Positions 16,838 through 25,129 of a stretch of 39,346 nt of DNA are shown in pieces. Position numbers and translations under genes: made by a program. The DNA lies in contig JBGQAU010000021.1 of NCBI GenBank assembly GCA_041494445.1, forward strand, positions 1 through 39,346, read 5' to 3'. How positions within the stretch are numbered: the stretch's first letter is position 1; the number at the start of each line of letters is the position of its first letter. This DNA is from JAIQFR01 sp041494445 (GTDB lineage Bacteria; Acidobacteriota; Polarisedimenticolia; Polarisedimenticolales; JAIQFR01). The notes under the pieces were generated by a model, which worked only from the letters and a program-made list of their open reading frames with translations, did no database searches and was not told the origin of the DNA.

Positions 16838-17641
16838 CTAGCGCGGCGCCGGCTTGGCGGCGAGGGCCACGAGGTGCGGGCCCGTCCCCCCGCACAGGGC
16901 GAAGAACCGCCCTTCGGGGAAGGGCCGCGGCCGCAGCCGGTCCGCGAGACGAGCCGTCGCGCGCTCTGCCCGCCGGTAGAGATGCGCCGGGCTCCAATGA
17001 CGAGGGGGACGGCGCGGCGGTTGCTGGAACTTTCCCAGGTCGAGCGCCCGGCAGAACCGCACCTCCAGTCCGCCGGAAGACAGCAGGGACGACAGCGAGC
17101 CGGCGGCCCAGGAGGTGAGGTGCTGGACTTTGTGAAACTCCTCGCCACAGGCCGGGCAGAATACCATGGACCGCGACAGGTCCTCCTCGTTGGGAGTGGT
17201 GAACAGGGCCCAGCCTCCCGGCACCAACACCCGGGAGATCTCCGCCACCAGTCCTGGGAGGAATTCCACCGGCACGTGCTCGAGGGTCTCGATACAGCAG
17301 ACACCGTCGAAGGAGCGGTCACCGAACGGCGCGCGACCACCGTGGATCTCGAGCGCACCTTCCCAGCCGGGGCGGTCGCCGTACCGCTCCGCGGCCAGGC
17401 GAACCGAGTGGGGCGAGGCGTCGGCGCCGGCCACTCTCGCGCCCGCGTCAAGCAGATGCCGGATCAGAAACCCGGGGCCGCATCCGAAGTCGAGCACCCG
17501 CGCCCCCCGCAGCGGGACCGCCTGGGAGAGGAACACGCCCACCCCGGCGCCGACCTGAAGGGTGAAATACTCCCCCTCGGCGGCGGGGCTACTGGACCAG
17601 TGCTCCCAGAAGGCGGCGATGCGCTCGGCCGTCCACTCCAT
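16838..17641 (-). CDS. SAM-dependent methyltransferase (Methyltransf_11/23-like)
   Basis: About 267 residues. Motif I is VLDFGCGPGFLIRHLL, motif II VAGADASPHSV, then FDGVCCIETLEHVP and GWALFTTPNEEDLSRS, the order seen in UbiG-like sugar and lipid methyltransferases. A CPACG pair with a following HKVQHLTSW segment is common in methyltransferases from glycan loci. The ATG at 17641 precedes the conserved MEWTAERIAAFWEHW; an in-frame GTG at 17695 would add 18 residues and swallow a strong hairpin. The gap to the upstream AsnB gene is 63 bp with the ATG start. Confidence 0.83.
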   Translation of the reverse strand: MEWTAERIAAFWEHWSSSPAAEGEYFTLQVGAGVGVFLSQAVPLRGARVLDFGCGPGFLIRHLLDAGARVAGADASPHSVRLAAERYGDRPGWEGALEIHGGRAPFGDRSFDGVCCIETLEHVPVEFLPGLVAEISRVLVPGGWALFTTPNEEDLSRSMVFCPACGEEFHKVQHLTSWAAGSLSSLLSSGGLEVRFCRALDLGKFQQPPRRPPRHWSPAHLYRRAERATARLADRLRPRPFPEGRFFALCGGTGPHLVALAAKPAPR

Positions 17642-17661
17642 GGCCGGACATGATACAAGCT

Positions 17662-17677
17662 CCCCCGTCCCCGGGGG
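17662..17677 (-). promoter_or_regulatory. Intercistronic hairpin with GGGA tetraloop
   Basis: On the minus-strand transcript CCCCCG and CGGGGG flank a GGGA loop, which fits the GNRA tetraloop rule. The 3' arm merges with the G-rich stretch that could act as ribosome site for the methyltransferase ATG at 17641, so the stem could lower its translation. There is no T-run after it, so it is not a classical terminator. Confidence 0.4.
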
Positions 17678-17704
17678 TTCATCCGTGCACGTCACCCGAG
17701 CGCC

Positions 17705-19585
17705 TCACCGGAAGCGGATCTCGCGGTTCTGTTGCAGCCAGAGACCGAGCACGAGAAGGAGCCACAACGTGTTCGACCGGTCCCGGCCCGGGCCGTGAGC
17801 CTGCAGGATGCCGCGAATCTCCGGGACGCGGAACCAGTCGTGAAGGGGTGATCCTGCGGGGAGCAGCACGTCCTCGAGCATCGTCCTCCCCGAGCGACCC
17901 GGGAGGAACCACTCGGCACGGGGCGGGGCGAATCCCTGCTTGGGACGGTGGACGAACTCCCGAGGGAAATCCTTCAGGAGGGCCGTCTTCGGGAGGTACT
18001 TGCGGACCGGGACACCGTCCCGATCTCCCCGATAGCGCAGCCTCAAGGGAAGACGGGCGGCCAACTCCATCATGTCCACATCGGCGAAGGGGGTCCGGAC
18101 CTCGAGCCCGTGGCACATGGCCGCAACGTCCACCTTCGTGAGGATATCGCACGGGAGGTAGGTTCGGATGTCGAGGTATTGGGCGTACGCGAGCGCGTCG
18201 GTTCGCGGCGCCTCGGCCGCCGCCTCGGCGAACAGCGGGCACGGCTCGGCCGGAAGCCGCTGGAACTCCGGGCGCCAGAGCGCTCGGCGGACGTCCTCCG
18301 CGACGTACTCGATCCCGCGCTGCCATTCCCGCAGGACGCTCCATCGAGCCAGAAGCAAGCGCCGGGCGGTCGCCCACGCCACCGACCTCGCGTTCGCGAG
18401 CGACGGGTCGTGCCGGAAGGACCGGAGGTGCCCGCGGACGGACGGACGCATCCACATGAGGTAGGAGTCGTACCCGCCGAAGCCCTCGTCCCCGCCGTCC
18501 CCCGACAGGACCATCGGCACGTGGGCCCGGGCCAGACGTGCGACGTGCCAGGTCGGGACCGCAGACGCGTCCCCGAACGGCTCGCCGTAGTGACTCACGA
18601 GCCCGGGCAGGAGATCCGTCAGATCGCCGCGGACCGTCTCGGTGTAGAGCTCGAAGCCGCACTTGCGGGCCACCTGCTCCGCGTACCTCGCCTCCGAGAG
18701 CGCGGCGTCCGAGAAATCGATGCAGAACCCCTTGATGCTCCTCTCGAGAAGCCGGCTCAGTCGGACGGCGACCAACGTCGAGTCGATCCCTCCGGACAGC
18801 AGGACGCCGTAGGGAACGTCCGAGACCGTGTGGGCCCGCACCGACGATTCGAGAGCGAACTCGAACCGCTCGAGCCACTCCGCATCCGAGGGTCCGGGGT
18901 CGGGGTCGAACCGCAGGTTCCAGTACCGCGAGGGGCCGCGGAGGCTTCCGTCGAATCCGACGAGGAGGTAGGTGGCCGGCGGCTGCTTGTGCACCTCGCG
19001 GTAGATCGTCTGCGGCGTCGGAACGTACTGATAGCGCAGGAAGAGCTCCACCGCTTCCAGCGACCCCTCGGGTGGGTCGTCGTCCACCTGCCGCAGCGCG
19101 GCGAGCTCCGACGCGAAGGCGAGATACCCCGCGCCGGTCCGATAGTAGAGGGGCTTGATCCCGAGATGGTCGCGCGCGAGGAGGAGCCGCCGTCGTATCA
19201 GGTCCGCGAGTCCGAAGGCGAACATGCCCCGGAAGCGCTTCACGCAATCGGGACCCCATTCCTCGTAAGCGTGGACGATCACCTCGGTGTCCGAACGGGT
19301 CCGGAACCTGTGCCCCAGCGAGCGCAGCTGCGCGGTGAGCTCTCGGTAGTTGTAGATCTCCCCGTTGTAGGTCACCCAGACCGTCCCGTCCTCGTTCCCC
19401 ATGGGCTGCTGCCCGGTCTTGAGGTCGATGATGGAAAGGCGGCGATGCCCGAGGGCGAGGCCGTCCCGCACGAAGTGGCCCTCGCCGTCCGGCCCGCGAT
19501 GCGCGACCGCCGCGGTCATCCGCTCGATCTCCCCCGGGCGGGAGACGTTGTCGCCCCATCTCAGAATGCCCGCGACGCCGCACAT
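17705..19585 (-). CDS. asnB: AsnB-type glutamine amidotransferase (asparagine synthetase family), second copy
   Basis: A 626-residue protein with Cys2 (MCGVAG), HRGPDGEG at about 29-36, NGEIYN at 74-79, SGGIDST at 264-270 and SGDGGDEGFGGY at about 361-372, so both the glutaminase and the ATP pyrophosphatase sites look intact. It differs from the copy at 293-2149 in length, C-terminus and surface sequence; it is a distinct paralogue, not a recent duplication. The C-terminal NTLWLLLVLGLWLQQ resembles the tail of AsnB proteins from exopolysaccharide loci. The ATG has GGGGA 5 nt upstream. It is the first gene after a 177-bp gap and may head the export operon. Substrate inferred to be a glycan or its precursor. 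Confidence 0.93.
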   Translation of the reverse strand: MCGVAGILRWGDNVSRPGEIERMTAAVAHRGPDGEGHFVRDGLALGHRRLSIIDLKTGQQPMGNEDGTVWVTYNGEIYNYRELTAQLRSLGHRFRTRSDTEVIVHAYEEWGPDCVKRFRGMFAFGLADLIRRRLLLARDHLGIKPLYYRTGAGYLAFASELAALRQVDDDPPEGSLEAVELFLRYQYVPTPQTIYREVHKQPPATYLLVGFDGSLRGPSRYWNLRFDPDPGPSDAEWLERFEFALESSVRAHTVSDVPYGVLLSGGIDSTLVAVRLSRLLERSIKGFCIDFSDAALSEARYAEQVARKCGFELYTETVRGDLTDLLPGLVSHYGEPFGDASAVPTWHVARLARAHVPMVLSGDGGDEGFGGYDSYLMWMRPSVRGHLRSFRHDPSLANARSVAWATARRLLLARWSVLREWQRGIEYVAEDVRRALWRPEFQRLPAEPCPLFAEAAAEAPRTDALAYAQYLDIRTYLPCDILTKVDVAAMCHGLEVRTPFADVDMMELAARLPLRLRYRGDRDGVPVRKYLPKTALLKDFPREFVHRPKQGFAPPRAEWFLPGRSGRTMLEDVLLPAGSPLHDWFRVPEIRGILQAHGPGRDRSNTLWLLLVLGLWLQQNREIRFR

Positions 19586-19762
19586 GGATTCCCCGCTACC
19601 TACCCGACTCGAGGTCGGCGCGTCCGTACGATCCTGCGACGGGCCGGCGCGCCGAGGAGCGATGATAACGTCGGCTTGCCCGTGGCGAAACGTGATTCCA
19701 CCGCTCGCTCACGATGGCCTCGAGGCCGGCAGTCCCGGCGCGTTGGCCGTCACCCCCACGGC
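19586..19762. other. Intergenic region upstream of the polysaccharide export operon
   Basis: No gene is seen here. A 12-bp palindrome GGCCTCGAGGCC lies at 19716-19727. A weak hairpin (GCCGT/ACGGC, 19746-19762) directly abuts the stop of the GT-C gene, without a T-run. On the minus strand TATCAT (19667-19662) could be a -10 box for the AsnB gene, but no good -35 box stands 16-18 bp upstream. A promoter for the export operon is expected in this gap; I cannot pin it down. Confidence 0.35.
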
Positions 19763-21472
19763 TCACCTCGGGAAGGGGCGCAGGCCACCCGACGAGTAGA
19801 AGCAGAGGAGGTCGTCCGGGCGGACGGGGCGCGCGTCGAGGCGCAGCGTCCTCGAATCCACCAAGTGGACCTCGAAGTCCTTCCCGGCGAAGTCCTCGCG
19901 AAGCAAGCGGTTTTCTCGTACGAATCGCGCCCGCGGCTCGAGCAGCTCGATGCCATGGACGCCGCCCGACCCGTCGACCCGGACCGCGTCGTCCGCGTGG
20001 AAGAGGGTGCTCCAGAAGGCGACGCTCACCTCGGGTTCGGCGCGCGGGCCGCCGAACAGGCGGACCGCGTCGGGGAACCCGTTGCGGAAGACGTAGGCTC
20101 CGTTCAGGTTGTCGGGAAGGTTCGCGACCCTGAGCCGGCCCGTAGGTCCCATGAGGCGAATGTCCTCGACGATCCGCGCCGCGAGGGTGCCCGCGGCGGA
20201 CCAGTTCCGCGTGGCGAAGACGAGCCCCACCGCGTTCAGGAGGACGAGGAGCCCGATAGCGACCATGCGTGGGGCGCGGCGCGGGAGAATGCGCTCCAGG
20301 CTCGCCGCGATCCACAGGGTCGAGAAGACCGACGGGAGGTAAACCATGCGCTCGCCTTCCGTGTTCAGGAAGGAGACGCGCAGGCTGAGGACCGGGAGGA
20401 TCACGGCCATGAAACAGGCCGCGAGGAAGAGCAGCGGGGACCGGGAGTGCTCCGCCTCTGCCGCGGCTCGCCGACGGCGAACGAGCACGAACACAGCGCA
20501 CAGCAGGACCGCCCCCGCCGCGGAAGCCAGTAGAACGAGGGACCATGAGGACGCGCCCCGCAACGTCTCGAGACCGGTCTTTCGAACGTCGAGCGGCGAG
20601 ACGCCCGCGGGCACGAGGTCCATGGAGACACACGGGAACAAAGCGCGGTACCCGATCAGGAGCACGTTGGCCACGAGAAGCAGAGGATTCCGCTCCACGT
20701 GGACCTGGCTGCCATAGCCACCGATCAGCGTGCCGAGGGCGACGAGGCGGAGCGCGAGGTACCCTGCCAGCACCGCGAAGAAGACCGCGACGCACGCGAG
20801 ACGATGCGGGAGCGGGGGCGCGGTCCCGGGCTCCGCTCGCTTCCACGCTTCGTACGCGAGGATCAGCAGCGGGAACGTGATCGCCGACTCCTTGCACAGG
20901 AGCGCCGCGGCGAAGAGCGCGACGGAAGCCGCGATCCTCACCCCACCGGGCCGGTTCGCCGCTGCGGCGTACGTCGCCAGCGCGCTCAGCAGGAAGAACG
21001 TCGCGAAAAGGTCGGTCCTCCCGGAGATCCAGCACACCGGCTCCGAGTGCGAGGACAGGACCAGGAAGAGGAGCGCCGTGGCAACGGGGAGGAGCCGGTC
21101 GGGGCGGCCCCGTGCGCCGCCCACGCCGAACCGCCGGGCCAGCAGGAAAACGAGGAACGCGTTCAGGCCGTGAAGCAAGACCGCCGTGAGATGGAACCCG
21201 AGTGGATTGCCGGACCACAGGAGATCGTCCAGATAGAGGCTCAAGGAGATGAGCGGCCTCAGAAAGCCGGATCCTCCCGACCAGACCCCGAACGGTCCCG
21301 CCTCCCGCACCTTGCGAAGCAGCTCGAAGTCGTCCGAGAGGAAGAACGAGCCCAGCGTGCCCGAGAAGAGCAGGAGGGACGCGAGCACGCATCCGACCAG
21401 GACTCCCCACGAAAGGAAGCGGGACCTCCCCTCGGCATCAGGCCCTGATGGCGCAGGATCCTCTCGAATCAT
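19763..21472 (-). CDS. Polytopic GT-C-type glycosyltransferase, TMTC/PMT-like
   Basis: A 569-residue integral membrane protein with about 11-13 hydrophobic helices in the first 420 residues and a soluble C-terminal domain of about 150. An early periplasm-facing FFLSDDFELL holds the Asp pair expected in GT-C enzymes. SHSEPVCWISGRTDLFATFF closely resembles the loop of TMTC-type O-mannosyltransferase-like proteins (HxxxVxWIxGRxDL). Such enzymes use polyprenyl-phosphate sugars to glycosylate proteins or lipids on the outer face of the membrane. The ATG at 21472 starts 37 bp after the Wzy_C gene; its ribosome site is weak. It forms the end of the pilin-Wzy_C-Wzy_C run. The exact acceptor is unknown. 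Confidence 0.75.
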   Translation of the reverse strand: MIREDPAPSGPDAEGRSRFLSWGVLVGCVLASLLLFSGTLGSFFLSDDFELLRKVREAGPFGVWSGGSGFLRPLISLSLYLDDLLWSGNPLGFHLTAVLLHGLNAFLVFLLARRFGVGGARGRPDRLLPVATALLFLVLSSHSEPVCWISGRTDLFATFFLLSALATYAAAANRPGGVRIAASVALFAAALLCKESAITFPLLILAYEAWKRAEPGTAPPLPHRLACVAVFFAVLAGYLALRLVALGTLIGGYGSQVHVERNPLLLVANVLLIGYRALFPCVSMDLVPAGVSPLDVRKTGLETLRGASSWSLVLLASAAGAVLLCAVFVLVRRRRAAAEAEHSRSPLLFLAACFMAVILPVLSLRVSFLNTEGERMVYLPSVFSTLWIAASLERILPRRAPRMVAIGLLVLLNAVGLVFATRNWSAAGTLAARIVEDIRLMGPTGRLRVANLPDNLNGAYVFRNGFPDAVRLFGGPRAEPEVSVAFWSTLFHADDAVRVDGSGGVHGIELLEPRARFVRENRLLREDFAGKDFEVHLVDSRTLRLDARPVRPDDLLCFYSSGGLRPFPR

Positions 21473-21509
21473 GGGACGTTCACGGCGAAAGCTCCACCCT
21501 GCGATCGGG

Positions 21510-23396
21510 CTAGCCCCGTGCCAACCGGCTTCGGATGACCTGGACCCGAGAGGCGTCCAGTGTGAGCAGGTTCTGTTCGTAGGGGCTCCCCTTGGGTCGA
21601 GCGGCCCAACGACGCGCGACGGCCTCGGCCTCGGAGAGGAGTCGCGCCGCCCGCTCCCGTGCGCCCGGCGCTCCCTCCGCGAGCACGGACTCCGCCAGCA
21701 GAAGGCGGGCCGGAACGGCCTCCGGCTCGATCCGGAGCGCCTGCTCCGCCGACCGCCGCGCCCCGGCGGGATCGCCCGCATCGAGGAGGAAGCCTCCTTT
21801 CTCCAGGAGCGGGAACGGATCGTGCCGGGAGCGCAGGGACGCCTCGTCGTAGCGGGCGGAGGCCCGCGCGCGGGTCGCCTCGTCGCGGAAGAGCTTCGTG
21901 CACGCGAGCGCCTCGACCCGCGCGACCCCTATCCGGTAACGGACATCGGCTGGCTCGAGGCGGACCGCCCGCTCCGCGGCCTCGCGAGCCTCGGCGTAGA
22001 CCGGCGCGCCAAAACCCCGCCCTGATGCCAGGTCCTCCGCGCGGTGCAGCCACAGGTCGGGATGGAGCGGATTCCACGCGAGCGCCGCGCGGAGGCGCTC
22101 CCGCCCCGTCTCATCGAGGCGTCCTCGCGGGAGCCCGCGCGCCGAGCGCCACGCGAGGTAGGGCGCCACGTCGCCGACCACGACGAGGACCGCGAGCGCC
22201 GCGGCCGTCGCCGCACGCAACGCCCGTCCTCTGGGACGAGCCGGCTCCTTAAGCTCGGTGGAGAGGAGACTCCCGAGGACCACCGCGACGAGAAGATGAA
22301 TTGCCGGCCTTTCGCTCGGGTTGTCCACCGCGGCCTGCACCGCCAGCGCCACGAGCGCCGCCACGGCCCCGGCGGCCCCGTCCGGCAATCGGCCGGATCG
22401 CCGCCTCTTCGCGATCTCCCGGGAGGCGAGGATGAGACCGGCGAGCGCGGCCAGGGTTGCCGGTAGTCCGAACTCAGCGGGAAGACGCAGGAGATCGGAG
22501 TGGGTCGAGCGGAACGAGCGGGCGAAACGGAGAGGGCCCTCCGAGATCGGGAAATTGAGGCCCGCCGCGGCCGCCGCGAACTGGCCGGGCCCGGTCCCGG
22601 TCCAGGGGGACGCGGCCGCGGGTCCGAGACTCGCCCTCCAAATCGCGAGGCGCCGGTACTGGAACGCGTCGCCTCTCTCGAAGCGCCACACGACCCCCGC
22701 AGCCGCCGCGACCACGAGCAGCACGCCCGCCGCCGCCGCCGCGCGCCGCGTCCGAGGCGAAAAACGGTCCCACGAGCGGGCCAGAAGCCATCCGCCTCCC
22801 GCGATCAGCGCGAGGAGCGCGCCGCGGGAGCCCAGCATCGCGAGCACCAGTGCGGCCGGGGCCGCGAGCGCGGCGCGCGCCCGGCCCCCCGGGCGCCGGC
22901 CCGTCCCGGCGGTTCCGGCTCCGATCAATAGCGCTGCCACGAGCCACGCCGCCAGATGGTTCGGATTCAGGAACGTGCCCGCCGGGCGCAGGTCTCCACG
23001 GAACTTCTGGACGAGGGCCACGATGCCCTCGAACGCGGCTCCGGCGAGCAGCGGGCCGCCCATCCGCGCCGCGAGCGCCGGGCCACAGCGCGCGGCGAGA
23101 AACGCGGCCCCGGCGAACGCGGCGATCTCCTGGAGCACGAGGAACGCCGCGAACCGGTACGGCGCGAGGCACGCTCCCGCCAGCGCGAACAGCGCGAACG
23201 CCGCGAACGCGAATCCCGCGGCGGGGGCGGGAACTCGCCGCTCTCCCGAAAGTCCCGGCACGAGGACCGCGAGAAGCGCCAGCGCCGCCACGGCGGAGTG
23301 AACCGCGAGCAGGCCGCCCGGGGACGCGCCTCCCTCCCCGAGCGTCGCCAGGAGGAGCAGGGCCGCGAGACCCCACGAGAGCACCGGGGTGCTCAC
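21510..23396 (-). CDS. O-antigen ligase/O-oligosaccharyltransferase-superfamily (Wzy_C) membrane protein with TPR tail
   Basis: A 628-residue protein with about 11 hydrophobic helices to residue 400. Superfamily signatures are GTFLNPNHLAAWL at about 140-152, GSRGALLAL at 189-197, YRRLAIWRASL then GTGPGQF at 267-273, and the catalytic-loop-like STHSDLLRLPAEFGLP with His299. Residues from about 420 to the end form TPR-like helices (AERAVRLEPADV, AEQALRIEPEAV). The superfamily joins or polymerises undecaprenyl-linked glycans in the periplasm (WaaL, Wzy, PglL/PilO types). The GTG start overlaps the previous gene as GTGA. Ligase, polymerase and protein transferase cannot be told apart from sequence alone. 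Confidence 0.85.
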   Translation of the reverse strand: MSTPVLSWGLAALLLLATLGEGGASPGGLLAVHSAVAALALLAVLVPGLSGERRVPAPAAGFAFAAFALFALAGACLAPYRFAAFLVLQEIAAFAGAAFLAARCGPALAARMGGPLLAGAAFEGIVALVQKFRGDLRPAGTFLNPNHLAAWLVAALLIGAGTAGTGRRPGGRARAALAAPAALVLAMLGSRGALLALIAGGGWLLARSWDRFSPRTRRAAAAAGVLLVVAAAAGVVWRFERGDAFQYRRLAIWRASLGPAAASPWTGTGPGQFAAAAAGLNFPISEGPLRFARSFRSTHSDLLRLPAEFGLPATLAALAGLILASREIAKRRRSGRLPDGAAGAVAALVALAVQAAVDNPSERPAIHLLVAVVLGSLLSTELKEPARPRGRALRAATAAALAVLVVVGDVAPYLAWRSARGLPRGRLDETGRERLRAALAWNPLHPDLWLHRAEDLASGRGFGAPVYAEAREAAERAVRLEPADVRYRIGVARVEALACTKLFRDEATRARASARYDEASLRSRHDPFPLLEKGGFLLDAGDPAGARRSAEQALRIEPEAVPARLLLAESVLAEGAPGARERAARLLSEAEAVARRWAARPKGSPYEQNLLTLDASRVQVIRSRLARG

Positions 23397-25129
23397 GGCC
23401 GCGGCTCCGGTGCGACGTGGAGGAGCAGCGCCGCCGCCGCCTGGTCCCGGCGCCGCGCGTATTCGGGGCGCAACGGGTAGAGACGCGCGGCCTCCGCGAG
23501 ATCGGCGTAGGCTCCCGGCAGGTCACCCTCGGCGGCGCGGAGTCTTGCCCTCAGGTCTCTCGTGCCCGGGCGGACCGGATCGAGCGAGACCGCCCGGTCC
23601 GCCTCCACGAGGGCATCCCGAAGGTCCCGGGATGGTTCTCCCGGCGCGCCGGCTCGCGCGAAGAGCGCGTGTGCCAGCGCCACCCGTGCCTCCGCGTCCC
23701 AGGGAGCGAGACTCCGAGCACGACGCGCGCTGCCGACCGCCCCCTCGAGATCGCCGGCGGCCAGCCGCTCCCGCGCCTCGACCCGCGCGTTCCAACCGAG
23801 CCCCGCCGACGCCGCAACCGTCGCCGCGACCAGCACGCCGACGACGATCGGCCATCGGACCGCCCCACCGATTCGCGGGATCGCCGGCTGCTCCCCGTCT
23901 CCCTGAGCCGAAACGGCGCCTCGAAGCGAGGCGGCGAGCCAGAGCATCGAAGGGAGGAAGGCCGTGAAATCCCCGAGGTTCTGCAGGGCGAAGGCCCCGA
24001 GGCCGATGCGCGCACCGCCCAGCCAAGGCGGTCCCGCGTCGCCACGCCGCGAAAGCAATGGCGTCAGGAAGAGCGTGAAGAACAGGATCGAGAGGACCCC
24101 TGCGGCCGGGAACCCGGTTTCCGCCGCGAGCTGAAGCGGAAGGTCGTGGGCATACCGGGTCTCGTTGTCCCCTTCCCGCAGGTAGCCCGGGAGCGCTCCG
24201 CCGAACCCTCCCGGCCCGACGCCGACCCAGGGGTGGTCCGCGGCCATCGCCCACGCCGCGCGGAAGTTCCCGGCTCTCAAGGTCCAGGGGCTGCCGGGGT
24301 GATCGCGGTCGAGCACCTCCCCTCCTCGGATCGCCGCGATCGCGGCCACGATGAGGAGAAGCGAGGCGGCTCCCGCCACGAGCGACCGTCGAGACACCTT
24401 CCGCGAGGCTCCGGCGAGCGCGAGCGCGCCGAGAAGCCCGATCGCCGCGGTGGCGGAGGCTGCGCAGAGCAGGCCGACGACCTCGAGCGCGGCGGCGACG
24501 AAAAGGGGAATCCGAGCGCGGCGGCCCGACCGGAACGCCAGGCCCACGGTGATCGGGAGCACGAGGGCGAGGAATCCGCCGAGGGCGGCCGGCGTGGGAA
24601 AAGAGGCGAACGCCCGTCCCTCCTCGAGCCTCGCGAGGATCGCGTCCCGATCGGGGACGCCGGGGATCGCGCGCACCTGTTGGGCGAGCGCGCCAAGCCC
24701 CCAGAGCTTCTGTGCCGCCGCGTGAAGGGACACCGCCGCTCCCGCCGCGGACAGCGAAACGGGGATCGCGGGCCCCCACCGGAACGCGCGCGGCAGCGCG
24801 GCGCAGTGGACTCCGGTCGCCGCGGCGAGCACCGCCACGGCCAACGGCTGCGCGGCAGGCGCGCGGTACAGGAACGCGACGGACGCCGCGGACAGCGCGA
24901 GACCGAGCAGGAGCGCCCGCGTGCCGTCGCCGTCGACCGGACGGACCAGGAGCGCGAGAAGCGCGATCAAAGCGGAGATTCCGGCCATCGCCTCGCCGCG
25001 GGTCTCGGGGGGCAGCAGCGGAAGCAGGACGATCAGGATCGGGAGAATGAGGCAGGCGGGACGGAGAACCGCCCCCGGCGAGGTCGACGCCGGTACGCGG
25101 CTACTGGGGGGCGCCCACGAACTGGCCAT
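23393..25129 (-). CDS. O-antigen ligase/O-oligosaccharyltransferase-superfamily (Wzy_C) membrane protein with TPR tail, next to pilin
   Basis: A 578-residue polytopic protein. The Wzy_C region reads FRAAWAMAADHPWVGVGPGGFG at about 289-310 in pieces, then YAHDLPLQLAAETGFP with His328, the loop that holds the catalytic His in the family. TPR-like repeats fill about 455-570 (ARRARSLAPWDAEARVALAHAL, ADRAVSLDPVRP). The ATG at 25129 lies inside the 3' end of the pilin gene (29-bp overlap); no later in-frame ATG, GTG or TTG occurs before the first membrane helix, so I keep it, although no Shine-Dalgarno is visible. In some bacteria a Wzy_C enzyme just downstream of the pilin gene glycosylates the pilin; that role is a hypothesis here. 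Confidence 0.83.
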   Translation of the reverse strand: MASSWAPPSSRVPASTSPGAVLRPACLILPILIVLLPLLPPETRGEAMAGISALIALLALLVRPVDGDGTRALLLGLALSAASVAFLYRAPAAQPLAVAVLAAATGVHCAALPRAFRWGPAIPVSLSAAGAAVSLHAAAQKLWGLGALAQQVRAIPGVPDRDAILARLEEGRAFASFPTPAALGGFLALVLPITVGLAFRSGRRARIPLFVAAALEVVGLLCAASATAAIGLLGALALAGASRKVSRRSLVAGAASLLLIVAAIAAIRGGEVLDRDHPGSPWTLRAGNFRAAWAMAADHPWVGVGPGGFGGALPGYLREGDNETRYAHDLPLQLAAETGFPAAGVLSILFFTLFLTPLLSRRGDAGPPWLGGARIGLGAFALQNLGDFTAFLPSMLWLAASLRGAVSAQGDGEQPAIPRIGGAVRWPIVVGVLVAATVAASAGLGWNARVEARERLAAGDLEGAVGSARRARSLAPWDAEARVALAHALFARAGAPGEPSRDLRDALVEADRAVSLDPVRPGTRDLRARLRAAEGDLPGAYADLAEAARLYPLRPEYARRRDQAAAALLLHVAPEPRP

